This document shows positions 43,247 through 54,167 of a stretch of 64,000 nucleotides of DNA, piece by piece (position 1 is the stretch's first letter; each line of letters opens with the position of its first letter). The position numbers and the translations under genes were made by a program. The stretch spans positions 8,860,501 to 8,924,500 of the forward strand of contig JAWHQI010000074.1 of NCBI GenBank assembly GCA_033032865.1. The letters run 5' to 3'. The notes under the pieces are model-generated. The model saw nothing but the letters and a program-made list of their open reading frames with translations, was not told the origin of the DNA and did not search any database. Origin of the DNA: Dactylorhiza incarnata (taxonomy: Eukaryota > Streptophyta > Magnoliopsida > Asparagales > Orchidaceae).

Positions 43247-45390
43247 TGTAACACCCTGCCAGTACGAAAAGTATAACAGCAGGTCCGGCCGGGACCCCAC
43301 GCCATACAAACCACACTAGCTAGGAGTTAAAAGGTGATAACCAGAAAAGTAACAACTAAACGAGAGTACAAACGTAAGCGGAAGCATTAATTAAACCATT
43401 CAAATAGACATGTCCACTATTATAGGAATGAACCCAGAATAAAGAGTTACGGCCTTAAGGCCTTACATTTACCCAAATGCACAAAACTCCCTAAAGCATA
43501 CATCGGCACGCAGGCCGGCAATACATGAAAAACAGGAAAAGAGGCTGGCCTTCGAGGGCCAACTCAGCAAGGGGCCAACACCCACTATTTCCCGCTAGGC
43601 TCACCTGTACCTGCATAAGAACATTCCACCAAGCGGTGGAAAACAAAGTAACGGTCAGCACAGCTGACCAAATTATAACGACCCCACCCCTTACCCGGGG
43701 TGGCGGAGCTTCTACCCTGCAAGCAAGCCATACTAGCACAAGTACTAATATAAAGAAAGTGCAACTACACGAGGTGAGGTTTCAAGCACAATCAATCTTC
43801 TAAGTTGAGCATCAAAAGAAGGGAACCTAGGTATGCACATGATGTTGGTTGGGTTCACCCGAAGGTTCCCCACAACCGCCTAGGCGACCGCATGAGGCTA
43901 AACATGACATCAATCTATCACAGACGTGGGTACAACAACCGCACGCTCCATGCTCACAAGGCATGGATCAAAGGTACTTCTTCCCGAGCACCAACACCAT
44001 CATGAGTCCGGAAACTTGAGATGGGAAAAGAGCTTATGGCCCGTCTAGGTAAACACCTTCCGCGACCTCTCCCACGATCACACGGCTTTACGAGAGACAA
44101 CTATCCCTTTACCGATACTGCATGGGAACGGGTTCAGTTCAGTCAATTCCCGAGCTCTCATCGTCGAGTTCACACATACGATGCGGGTATGACATCACCT
44201 CGGCCCGTAAGGGTTTAGCACTTGCTAGTGCTACACAAAACATAAGTTACAACACCCAAGCCTTCACGAGGACATAGGCTTTACACGTAACCAAAAAGGA
44301 GATACAACTCGCTCCGCATCAATTTCGTGGTGAAGGTTTGCCTTCATCCAACTCTCAAAGCATGGGGCTTTCGTTAGGATCTTCGCAAGACGCCTACGCT
44401 TAATTCCCGCAATACTATAGAAGATTTCACGGAGTCATTCTCCAGCACGCATTCTAGGCCTAACCTAAATGCAACGTCGCAAATCAAGCATCACCGATTT
44501 GGGCTCACGGCCACGAATAGGCTTCACACAAAATGCCTAAATCCGCACGACTACCGGATTTTCTACATGCAATAATGCCGGGGACGGACACAATCTACCC
44601 GGAGTTCCGAAGAACTTGAGGAAATCCTACACTTCACCCATTTGGTGAAAGAGACACCTCATGCAAGCATAGAAAGAGGAATGAATGGACAAATACAAGT
44701 CCAAAGTTCGGGAGGAAGAATCGTTACCCTAGGCGCTTTCTTTTTCGCCATGGATCCGAGATTCTATACGGAGAGAAACGACCGCACCGGGCTGCACTCT
44801 CCAAATCTGGAAACGGCTCGCGAAACGGAGCTCCGGAGCTCCGTCAATGGCGGGATCTTCCTTCTTCTTCCTTGCCTCCTTCTTCTTCCTCTAGCCTAGG
44901 AGAGAGAAACACCTCAAAATAATGAGGATTAATCTCCTCTCATAAGCCCTAAAAGCCTTCAGCATCTAATCCTAGCCATCGGATCAGATCTCAAAAGATT
45001 TGGACGGCCCGATCTTCTTCTCCGCTCAAAATCGCGGAACAGAATAAACAGGGCGCACGATCACAGGCGCACGGTCAGTGGTCGTGCGCGACGAGGGAAA
45101 TGGTCGTGCGCACTATCTGGGACAGAACTCTGAATTCCTGTGAATAAGCGCACGATCGCTGGCGCACGATCACTGGTCGTGCGCGAAGAGGGAAATGGTC
45201 GTGCGCACTGTCCGAGACAGAACTCGATTCTCTTCTGAATTAACGCACGATCGCTGGCGCACGATCACTGGTCGTGCGCGATGAGGCCACTGATCGTGCG
45301 CTAAGAGCAGACAGGGAAATTTCAGCCTGTTCCAAACGCAGCACTACCACTCCACCTACTTCGCGGAACTACCAGTTTTGGGGCGTTACA
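43247..45390 (-). repeat. B 5' LTR
   Basis: 2144 bp, nearly identical to 36863-39006. The observed differences are mostly C/T or G/A changes, for example at the pairs 37030/43414 and 38746/45116. Confidence 0.95.
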
Positions 45391-45395
45391 ATAAC

Positions 45396-47158
45396 CACTT
45401 TAGGGATTTTCATAATTAAAGAGATTTACATATTCAAATGGCCTTGGATGGTGATGAAACTTTGGTAGTGCCTTTATAATCATTTGATGGACCTCTGGAA
45501 ATTTTTGTGTAACTAATTAGATGATTTAACCAGCACTTCATTCATAGGGCACTTATTTTACCTTAATCTTAAGAAAAATAATTTAGGGTCCAATACTCTC
45601 TGGAAAATGTTGCAACTTAGTGATAGGATATTTCAGGGCACTAGGAAGCCCTGTGAATTCTTATAGAATTTTTGGAGATTATTATCAGTAGGCTACTTCA
45701 CAATATGTGCAAATTAGGATTTACTTGGATTAATTATATAAGTGAGAAAATGTTTTCCATAAAATGTGAAACTCTGCCATTAAGCTTTTCTGGACACTAT
45801 AAAGATCTAGTAATTTTTCCATAATTTTTGGATAAGTATTTTTGATGGTTCCTTCACTAACCCCCAACTTTGGGTAGATGCTAAATATTATAATTAGAGG
45901 ACAATTTCTAATTGTAAAATTGTGATATTCAGTATTTACTGTAATTTTGTCATGATAGATTTATCTTGATTTTATGGAAGTCATATCATAATAATACCTT
46001 ACACTTCATGTTCATTTTCATACTTGGCAAATTTTGGAGAAAATTTAAATAAGTGCTATAGTGTTAAGGAAAAATATGATTCTCTGGATTTAGTCTTATA
46101 ATATCATGATAGTCCTCCAGTAAAAATCTTGTGTTATGTGGGTGAATATTTGGAGTACTTCTACTTATAAGCTTCATATAGTTAGTTTGGTCTGCGTATA
46201 GTAAAACGGTGAAACTTGAGTATTTAGTGGCCTACCAAGTGGAAGTGGCATGTAGTTGGTGTATATGGTCAAGATGAAGAGGTTGAGGTCATCAAAAAGG
46301 GGTTTAGGTGATTAGTGTGCTTGGTGAGCTAAGGGTAAGGCTGTGCTCGGGGTTGGCGAAAGATCATCTTTTCCTTAGCGTGTCATAAAACACTTAGGGG
46401 ATTTATTCAAGAGAAATGATAAGATGGGTATTCTTATGGGTAGATACCAATAACACTAAGTGTCTTGAGAAAGGGAACCTTGGGGTGTCATCTCATTATA
46501 GTTCCTAGTACCGTAGCGAGCCCCTTATAGGGTAATCTTCAGGAAGTCCAAGATTAACCATAAGTTGTATGGATAAGCTATTCTACAAGATTAATCTAAT
46601 ATTACACTCACTCACACCCCATGGTTACGGGCATATTAGTCTGTTTGGTCTTACGAGCGGTAGGCTCGGTGGTTGTAGCAGCAGACTAAGTAGTCTGGTG
46701 AGCTTATGGCTCAGAGATAGATGGTAAACATGTTCGTATGTGCATAAGGTGGTGGGTCCTTAGTGTTGATGGTCGTTGCACCAACATTGATACATGGGCT
46801 CAGTAAGTGTGGATAACCCTTTACCAAGACAAGTCTGGTGGTTTAACCAGCAAGAGTATGCAGGAGCTCCGCTGTTGTCTTCTTAGCATTGAGGCGTACG
46901 TTAAGTCTAGGTTAGGTAGTGCAAATACCAACCTAGAGGTGGGCGAGGCCCAACCCACCGCTTCTGTTTTCCACTAAGGGAGTATCCTGGGAGTTTTGCT
47001 AGCTCCAAAAAGGGGGAACTAAAGGTCTGTGCACATAGAGTCGTAGTGTGTGAGTTGCACTTGTGTGAACATAGCATAAACTACATAACCATGCATGTCA
47101 TGGCATAAGCATTGCATTTTAACCATTACCCCTATCGTATAAATTGGTTATGGGACTT
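45396..47158 (+). other. T LTR, middle segment
   Basis: LTR sequence without coding capacity. A stretch at 46472-46565 resembles part of the element F 3' region (60855-60950). It ends at TSD GACTT (47154-47158) of element E. Confidence 0.7.
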
Positions 47159-48873
47159 TGTTGGAACAACCCTATTACTGATTTGGGCTAGGATCACTAT
47201 CTGTTGACTAGGACTAAGTTGACCCCAATATATAGTCTAAGGGTCAAGGTTTTAGGTTGTCTGAGTTAGCTAGAACTTAGGAAAAACTCTAAGTTTCTTT
47301 GTTCAACGAACTCCATTCTGCGTTCAACGAACTCCATCCATCCTGGGTTCGACGAACGTTGTGCTTCAGTTCGACGAACTTCATTCTCAGCTCGACAAAC
47401 TCAGTTCTCCAACCAGTCTAGCAGTTTATCTCTTTAGTTCGACGAACTCCAGTTTGAGATCGATGAACTCAGCTCTACATTCGACGTATAAGTAACAAGA
47501 TGTTCAGTTCGATGAACTCAATTCTCAGTTCGACGAACTCAACTCTCAGCTCGACGAATTCAGTCCTCAGCAAGTTTACCAGATTTCATCTCCGTTCGAC
47601 GAACTCCAGCTTCAGTTCGACGAACTCTAGATTATGTTCGACGAATTGATTCAGTTCGACAATCTCCAGATTTGGTTCGACGAACTCAAAATTCTGTTCG
47701 ACGAACTCAGTTTTCAGCTCGAAGAATTTTCTCCTCAGCTTGACAAATTTCTGAAGGATCAGTTATCTTTATTCTCTGAACTCAGATCGACTAATCAGCA
47801 ACGGATCTATTCTTTCAGATAAGACAAGTTTTTATCTTTCCTTTTATTATTTCCTTTCCATTCTCTTCTCTCGAGAAAGTAGTCGTTGACATATATTGGA
47901 AAATGACACTTTCATGGAAAAGGAAAAAAGAATCAAAGTTTATTGCTGAATCAGATTGCAGTTCCAAGAAATAATCTTTTTAGAATATTATATTCCTTAA
48001 TTAGAAGATTTGAATTTCAAATCAGTCAGATATTCTCTGAGGAAAAAGGATGAAGAAAAAGTTTTACAGCATTACAGCAAGATGGAGAGAATAGAGAAGT
48101 AACAGTCGAGAGAAATAAATACAGGAAGTCAAAAAGCTTTTCAGATCTTCATCTTCAACAGCAGCACTCTCAATCTCTGAGAACATCAACATTATTCTCT
48201 TAGTTTTCGGTTGCTAGTTCTAATCTTTAAAGAGCAACAATAATCTGAGAAACATTGTCTCTCAGATTCATCTGCTATCAAGGAAGATATTCACATTCAA
48301 GAGAAAGCTCCATCCATCAATTATCAACCATTTCTATCAGACAGGGGGAGTTTTACAAAACAATCCACTAGTCTTCTCTCAGCTTGTTGACGGAGAAGAA
48401 CTTCATAAACCCTCTTTATCTCATCTTGTACGGGGTTCTAACTCCCTTCAAAAGTTAACCCTTTGGTGGCAGGGCACCTGATCAAAAACATGTGATTGGT
48501 GGCAGGGCACCTGATCAAAAACCTGTGGTTGGTGTTTCAGCACCTGATCAAAAACCCATTGGTGATAGGGCACCTGATCAAAAACCTAGTGGATTCCTAC
48601 CAAGGGTGGTAGAAGAGTAGATGTACCCAGTTTGATTGGGGAACTACTATAGATCCTTGTGTCTTCTGTGTTTGTGTTTATTTTCTGTATTGTGCTGTGC
48701 TGTGTGATTTGTATTCTGTTTTTATACTCACTTTATTATACATATATATATATCAGTATTTTAATTCCGCTATAAAATAAGTTAAAAACTTTTTAATACT
48801 CTATTCACCCCCCTCCCTTCTAGAGTAAATCTAAGATCTACCCTCACTTTCAATTAGTATCAGAGGACTTTCA
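47159..48873 (+). repeat. E 5' LTR with GTTCGACGAAC array
   Basis: Starts TGTTGGAACAACC. At about 47300-47745 some 18 copies of TTCGACGAAC(TC), spaced about 20-30 bp apart, form a semi-regular array; several copies carry CpG-to-TpG/CpA changes. Near the 3' end 'CAATTAGTATCAGAGGACTTTCA' (as two parts: CAATTAGTATC, AGAGGACTTTCA) repeats the PBS context inside the LTR. Confidence 0.93.
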
Positions 48874-48973
48874 ATTGGTATCAGAGCTTGGTTGATTGTT
48901 TACAGGCTAACACCTGAATCCAAAGATCAATTAGATCTTAATTTACTCTAGAGTTTTTCTTTTTGCTAAAAAC

Positions 48974-50093
48974 TAATGGCACAGAATAAAGAATACTCAA
49001 GCACAAGACCTCCTATGTGCAATCTAAATAAGTTTGCATTATGGAAGGCAAGGATCAGATTATATATGAATTCTATTGATGAGGATATCTTTAATGTTAT
49101 TTTGACAGCACCTCCTACTCCTACAGCAACAACAAGTGCTGAAGAAGCAACAAACAATAATGCTATTCCACCTCCTGAGTGGACAGAAGCTCAAAAGAAG
49201 CAAAGAAATGCAGATGCCAAAGCAATGAACATATTGGCACAAACAATGTCTGATGATATTTTCCAGAAGGTTGTGGACTGCACCTCAGCCAGGGATATCT
49301 GGAATTCCCTCAACAACATGGTTGAAGGTTCTGCAGAAGAGTCGGAATCTTCATCCAGCTCTTCTGAAGATGAAGAAAATACAAATGAAAAAGATCAATG
49401 CTTGATGGTTGTCTATGACTCAAGCAGTGAGTCAGAACATGCATCATCATCCATCTCTAGTGATGATGAAGATGATGAAGAAGAAAGAAATTTCTGCATG
49501 ATGGCTATCAATGCCTCGGGAAGTAATTCAGAAGAATCAGAATCAGACAATGACAGCGATCAGGTAATATCTACCTTTGATTTTAATTCAAATGAGTTCA
49601 AAGATGAATTTAAAACTCTTTGTCTAAATTTAATTAAATCTGAGAAGGAGATAATTTCCCTCAGAAATAGGTTGGTTAAAATGAATCAACTGACTGAAGA
49701 TAATGCCAATCTTAAGAAAGAACTGGCTGCCTCCAGAGAACACATTGTTCTCATTGAGAACAAACTATCTGAGGCTAAGAATTTGAAGAATCCCTAAATG
49801 GGAGAAGTATCAAGCTGATGGACATCACAAGCACAGTGAATGCCAGACTCAATGGCAAACTGGGCTTGGGTGCATCATCAAGTCAGCCACATCTTCTAAA
49901 GAAGAACATTCTATCTACACCAGTAAAGTTCATCTCTGTCAAGAGCAAAGAGGCAGTAGAAGTAGATAAAAATATCTCAAGCAAGGCTGTTAAAAATAAA
50001 GGAATTCAACAAAATTCGTCGAACGGAGATCGACGAAATCTTCATTTCGTCGAACGGAGATCGACAAACGCTGAAGACAGATTTCCAGTATAG
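48974..50093 (+). pseudogene. gag: E gag (SIRE type), one frameshift
   Basis: Frame 48976-49797, 273 codons. The N-terminus is MAQNKEYSSTRPPMCNLNKF ALWK-like (gag entry motif), then DDIFQKVVDCTSARDIWNSL. Two Ser/Asp/Glu-rich low-complexity tracts follow, then a coiled-coil-like region (SLRNRLVKMNQLTEDNANLK, ASREHIVLIENKLSEAKNLK). A 1-nt change near 49790 shifts the frame to 49818-50093 (LMDITSTVNARLNGKLGLGA), which runs into the repeat array at 50008. Typical SIRE gags are longer and carry a zinc knuckle; none is visible here. Confidence 0.78.
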
Positions 50094-50180
50094 TTATTAT
50101 TCGAACGGCGCTCGACGAAATTACTTCAATTCATCGAACGGCGATCGACGAACTCAGTCAAGTTCGTCGAACGAAAAATA
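50008..50180 (+). repeat. LTR-like palindrome array within E gag
   Basis: About five units of TTCGTCGAACG followed by GAGATCGACGAA or GCGATCGACGAA. TTCGTCGAAC is the exact reverse complement of the LTR motif GTTCGACGAA. Where the frame is open it encodes a recurring peptide close to F-V/I-E-R-R-S-T-N/K. Confidence 0.85.
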
Positions 50181-50369
50181 TACTGAATTTCAAAAGAATT
50201 CTTATTCTCAACATACTAAAAATCCTTTCACTTAGTGGATCATTCCTCCAAGGAAATATCATCCACAAGGCTATAAGGATCAGCCTGAGATTTCTTACAT
50301 TTCAGAATTTTGTGGTAAGACAAAAGGACCCAAGGTAGTCTGGGTCAAGAACAACTAGTTCTTTTTCTC

Positions 50370-50753
50370 TTGCAGGAAGCAATGGCAATTTTTCAAGCAG
50401 TCATTTCTTCAAAGAAGTTTGATGCTAGGTTCGACATTGACATGGAGTCATTTGCTCACTCAGATCAAATCTTCCAATACATTCTTCATCTGTTTGAAGA
50501 ACAACAACTTAAGAAGTTCATGACCGCCAGGATCAAACTCCCAGTAGCAGAAATAAAAGAATGGGTTCATACAGTTAAATCAGAGAATGCAACAACATTA
50601 TCAGGATCAATTTCTGGAAATCAGATTGCATCCTTCCCTTCCTCCTCTTCAAATGTCCCTTCCTCTAAGGTCCTAGCTTCAGGTCTTCCTGAAACTAGGC
50701 AGGGGGAGTTGATTTATGAAGAAGCTCCAGTTTCAGGGGGAGATGCTTTATGA
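50370..50753 (+). CDS. E extra ORF, unknown
   Basis: A 127-codon frame: MQEAMAIFQAVISSKKFDAR, DQIFQYILHLFEEQQLKKFM and ARIKLPVAEIKEWVHTVKSE, with a Ser-rich tail. It starts 16 bp after a stop that follows the gag-end block GPKVVWVKNN. It could be a remnant of an extra SIRE ORF or of a captured sequence; I do not recognise it. The region between it and the LTR (50754-51193) has only broken short frames. Confidence 0.4.
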   Translation: MQEAMAIFQAVISSKKFDARFDIDMESFAHSDQIFQYILHLFEEQQLKKFMTARIKLPVAEIKEWVHTVKSENATTLSGSISGNQIASFPSSSSNVPSSKVLASGLPETRQGELIYEEAPVSGGDAL

Positions 50754-51193
50754 AGAAGCTCCTTTTGATGCAGTGAATGATGATTCAATGATGATTGATA
50801 CTGTTCAGATATGGTTTTGATAGAAGCAGCTTCCGTTCTTGATAAACAAGTTCCAGATCATGCAGATCCAGATTCAGTTATGGTGTTTGATATAGCAGAT
50901 ACAGTTTTTGATAAAGAAGATCAATAAAGAAAATCAACAAAGCAGATTCAGTTGCCACAGCTCAGATCAACAAAGAAAAAGCTGAAGGCAAGGTTTTCTC
51001 TCAGTATTCTACAATGTCAGATTTCATAAAGCAAGAATTTGAAAGTGTAAAGTCTTCTAAACCTAGAGTACTATATTTCTTATCTGCTGAAATGAAATTT
51101 ATTTCTGTCAGATATATATGCTCTATGTTTGTTATTTGTTTGTTTTATTATTTGATTTTGTCAAATAGTGTCCTAACCCAAATAGGGGGAGAT

Positions 51194-52910
51194 TGTTGGA
51201 ACAACCCTATTACTGATTTAGGCTAGGATCACTATCTATTGACTAGGACTAAGTTGACCCCAATGTATAGTCTAAGGGTCAAGGTTTTAGGCTGTCTGAG
51301 TTAGCTAGAACTTAGGAAAAACTCTAAGTTTCTGCGTTCGACGAACTCCATTCTGTGTTCGACGAACTCCATCCTGGGTTCGACGAACGTTGTTCTTCAG
51401 TTCGACGAACTTCATTCTCAGCTCGACAAACTCAGTTCTCCAGCCAGTCCAGCAGTTTATCTCTTCAGTTCGACGAACTCCAGTTTGAGATCGACGAACT
51501 CATCTCTACGTTCGACGTATAAGTAACAAGATGTTCAGTTCGACGAAAGTGCTTCTCAGTTCGACGAACTCAATTCTCTGTTCGATGAACTCAACTCTCA
51601 GCTCGACGAATTCAGTCCTCAGCAAGTTTACCAGATTTCATCTCCATTCGACGAACTCCAGCTTCAGTTCGACGAACTCCAGATTGTGTTTGACGAATTG
51701 ATTCAGTTCGACGAACTCCAGATTCAGTTCGACGAACTCAACATTCTATTCGACGAACTCAGTTTTCAGCTCAAAGAATTTTCTCCTCAGCTTGACAAAT
51801 TTCTGAAGGATCAGTTATCTTTATTCTCTGAACTCAGATCGACTAATCAGCAACGGATCTATTCTTTCAGATAAGACAAGTTTTTATCTTTCCTTTTATT
51901 ATTTCCTTTCCATTCTCTTGTCTCGAGAAAGTAGCCGTTGACAAATATTGGAAAAGGAAAAAGAATTAAAGTTTATTGCTGAATCAGATTGCAGTTCCAA
52001 GAAATAATCTTTTTAGAATATTATATTCCTTAATTATAAGATTTGAATTTCAAATCAGTCAGATATTCTCTAAGGAAAAAGGATGAAGAAAAAGTTTTAC
52101 AGCATTACAGCAAGATAGAGAGAATAGAGAAGTAACAGTCGAGAGAAAGAAATATAGGAAGTCAAAAAGCTTTTCAGATCTTCATCTTCAACAGCAGCAC
52201 TCTCAATATTTGAGAACATCAACATTATTCTCTCAGTTTTCAGCTGCTAGTTCTAATCTTCAAAGAGCAACAATAATCTGAGAAACATTGTCTCTCAGAT
52301 TCATCTTCTATCAAGGAAGATATTCACATTCAAGAGAAAGCTCCATCCATCAACTGTCAACCATTTCTATCAGACAGGGGGAGCTTTACAAAACAATCCA
52401 CTAGTCTTCTCTCAGCTTGTTGATAGAGAAGAACTTCATAAACCCTCTTTATCCCATCTTGTACAGGGTTCTAACTCCCTTCAAAAGTTAACCCTTTGGT
52501 GGCAGGGCACCTGATCAAAAACCTGTGGTTGGTGGCAGGGCACCTGATCAAAAACCTGTGGTTGGTGTTTGGGCACCTGATCAAAAACCCATTGGTGATA
52601 GGGCACCTGATCAAAAACCTAGTGGATTCCTACCAAGGGTGGTAGAAGAGTAGATGTACCCAATTTGATTGGGGAACTACTATAGATCCTTGTGTCTTCT
52701 GTGTTTGTGTTTATTTTCTGTAATGTGATGTGCTGTGTGATTTGTATTTTGTTTTTATACTCACTCTGTTATACACATATATATATATCAGTATTTTAAT
52801 TCCGCTATAAAATAAGTTAATTACTTTTTAATACTCTATTCACCCCCCCCCCCCCCTTAGAGTAAATCTAAGAGCTAACCTCACTTTCAATTAGTATCAG
52901 AAGACTTTCA
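51194..52910 (+). repeat. E 3' LTR
   Basis: 1717-bp partner of 47159-48873, a few percent diverged. The TTCGACGAAC array is at about 51335-51765. A C14 run at 52843-52856 replaces CCCCCCTCCC of the other copy. Confidence 0.93.
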
Positions 52911-53656
52911 GACTTTTTATGCGATAGGCTCTGCTAAACGACCCTTTGGTCTATAGGTTTGTGTGGGCATTCCTATAAACCAATGGTTTCATTTCTTTTA
53001 CTTGTATTTATATACTTCTCCTACTTGTTCTTTACCTGCTCTTACTATGCTTCATTTTCTGCTTCTGCCATTTATATATAACTGTGTAGCGGTAATTATT
53101 CCTGTACCTAGGCCATGTCACCTGCTTGTTTTTACCCCTTGTTGTCCCCCGCTTCATCCTTCCCGCACGATGCCTAGGAGTCACCGGGGGAGGGGTGGGG
53201 GATTGGCTTAGTCTTTTGACTAACGGTCGGTGGACCTTATCATTTTAGGAGACCACGGAGACGGAGCAATACCAGAGGCCGGTGCAGATGGAGGCGGGGC
53301 AGTCTAGTACGGGAGCACCGATGACAGGATCCGTGAGTGACTTACTAGTTTTAGCTGGTTTGCTTCCGTGAGTGTCTTTTGTAGTGAGGATTTGATGTAT
53401 CGGGCAGGAGCCCTTGTTATTTCTATCTTTTATTTCAGTTACTTCATGTGGACAACTCTTTATGATGATTTACTATTTATGTGATGTGGACTTGTCTTCT
53501 CTAAAGTTTGTTATACTTTACTTTTTCTGTGATTGATATTGTCGGTAGGATAGGCATTTTATAGTGGCAACCCTCCCGAGTGATGGTGCTACTGCAAAAC
53601 GGCGTTTCTGGGCATAAGACCCCGGGTTTGAAAAGAAAAAAAAAAGGGGTCTTACA

Positions 53657-54167
53657 AGTGGTATCAGAGCCAAACCTCGATCCGGAGAAAAGAAGTCCAC
53701 AAACTCTGGGCCACCCCACTCGAGTTTAGTTTGAGGATAAACTAAGCAACGAAATCAATGGTGTGCCCATATGGGGAATCACATGAAAAGTTCACTGTTA
53801 ACTGAATTTTTTTTTAAGGCAAACCCACTTACGAGTGTCATTTTTCCTTTATATCACGCGACGAACCCTGGTGATTTGGTTTGGACTGCTTCTTTTGTTT
53901 TATAAATAAAAGATAACCTTTGTATTAAGAGTTTAGAATTGGCGGATGTTTTCGAAGAGTCTTGCAAGTACTCCTACTTTGAGAAATTAACCGTTATCCT
54001 ATTGAAGGATGGAAGTAACGGTCTTTTTCTTCTTTCGGAATATTGACAATTACGCCTCGGCTACAACGCCGATTTCTATTGAATTGAAAAGTAGAAAAGG
54101 AGAGTTTTGCACTAAATGAGTTTGGAAAGCTGTATTTGAATTCTTAGTCCAAATTAATCATTTGATA
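53657..54167 (+). other. T leader with primer-binding site, then unresolved
   Basis: TGGTATCAGAGCC (53659-53671) is the T primer-binding site (initiator Met). No gag start for T is seen before the sequence changes to Athila-like LTR near 54090-54168. An eroded Athila-type primer site on the opposite strand may lie at 54055-54075 (CGGCTACAACGCCGA). Confidence 0.5.

Larger units (their letters stand above)
36863..45390 (-). mobile_element. Element B: young chromovirus (Ty3/Gypsy) with deleted pol parts
   Basis: LTRs 36863-39006 and 43247-45390, both 2144 bp, with about seven differences; perfect TSD ATAAC (36858-36862 and 45391-45395). It lies on the - strand inside the T LTR. It has an intact gag, no protease or RT N-terminus, a broken RT, RNase H, an integrase missing its catalytic centre and a chromodomain-like tail. 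The low LTR divergence (0.3%) makes it the youngest element here, on the order of 0.1-0.2 million years if a typical plant LTR rate applies. Confidence 0.93.
47159..52910 (+). mobile_element. Element E: gag-only SIRE-like Copia element
   Basis: LTRs 47159-48873 (1715 bp) and 51194-52910 (1717 bp); perfect TSD GACTT (47154-47158 and 52911-52915). The primer-binding site is TGGTATCAGAGC at 48876-48887; the polypurine tract AATAGGGGGAGA precedes 51194. The 2.3-kb interior holds a SIRE-type gag and one small extra ORF but no protease, integrase, RT or RNase H, so it would depend on a helper. Confidence 0.92.
34576..53656 (+). mobile_element. Element T: Tekay/Del-like Gypsy LTR, split by two elements
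   Basis: It starts TGTAACATCCCCC and ends GGGGTCTTACA at 53656. A primer-binding site TGGTATCAGAGCC follows two bases later (53659-53671). Removing B (36863-45390) and E (47159-52910) with their TSDs leaves one LTR of about 4.8 kb (segments 34576-36862, 45396-47158 and 52916-53656). It has a W-box-rich U3 start and a TATA box TTTATATATAA near 53071. Start and end motifs are those of Tekay/Del-group chromoviruses. Confidence 0.78.

Noticed and set aside
47634..47822. 62-codon frames in both E LTRs (also 51686-51874)
   Set aside because: They translate the TTCGACGAAC array (repeating F-D-E-L); the array lies in U3 and the frame is a by-product of its periodicity.
54055..54075. Athila-type primer-binding site on the - strand (CGGCTACAACGCCGA)
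   Set aside because: Only about 12 of 17 positions match, so it is mentioned as a possibility but not called as a feature.
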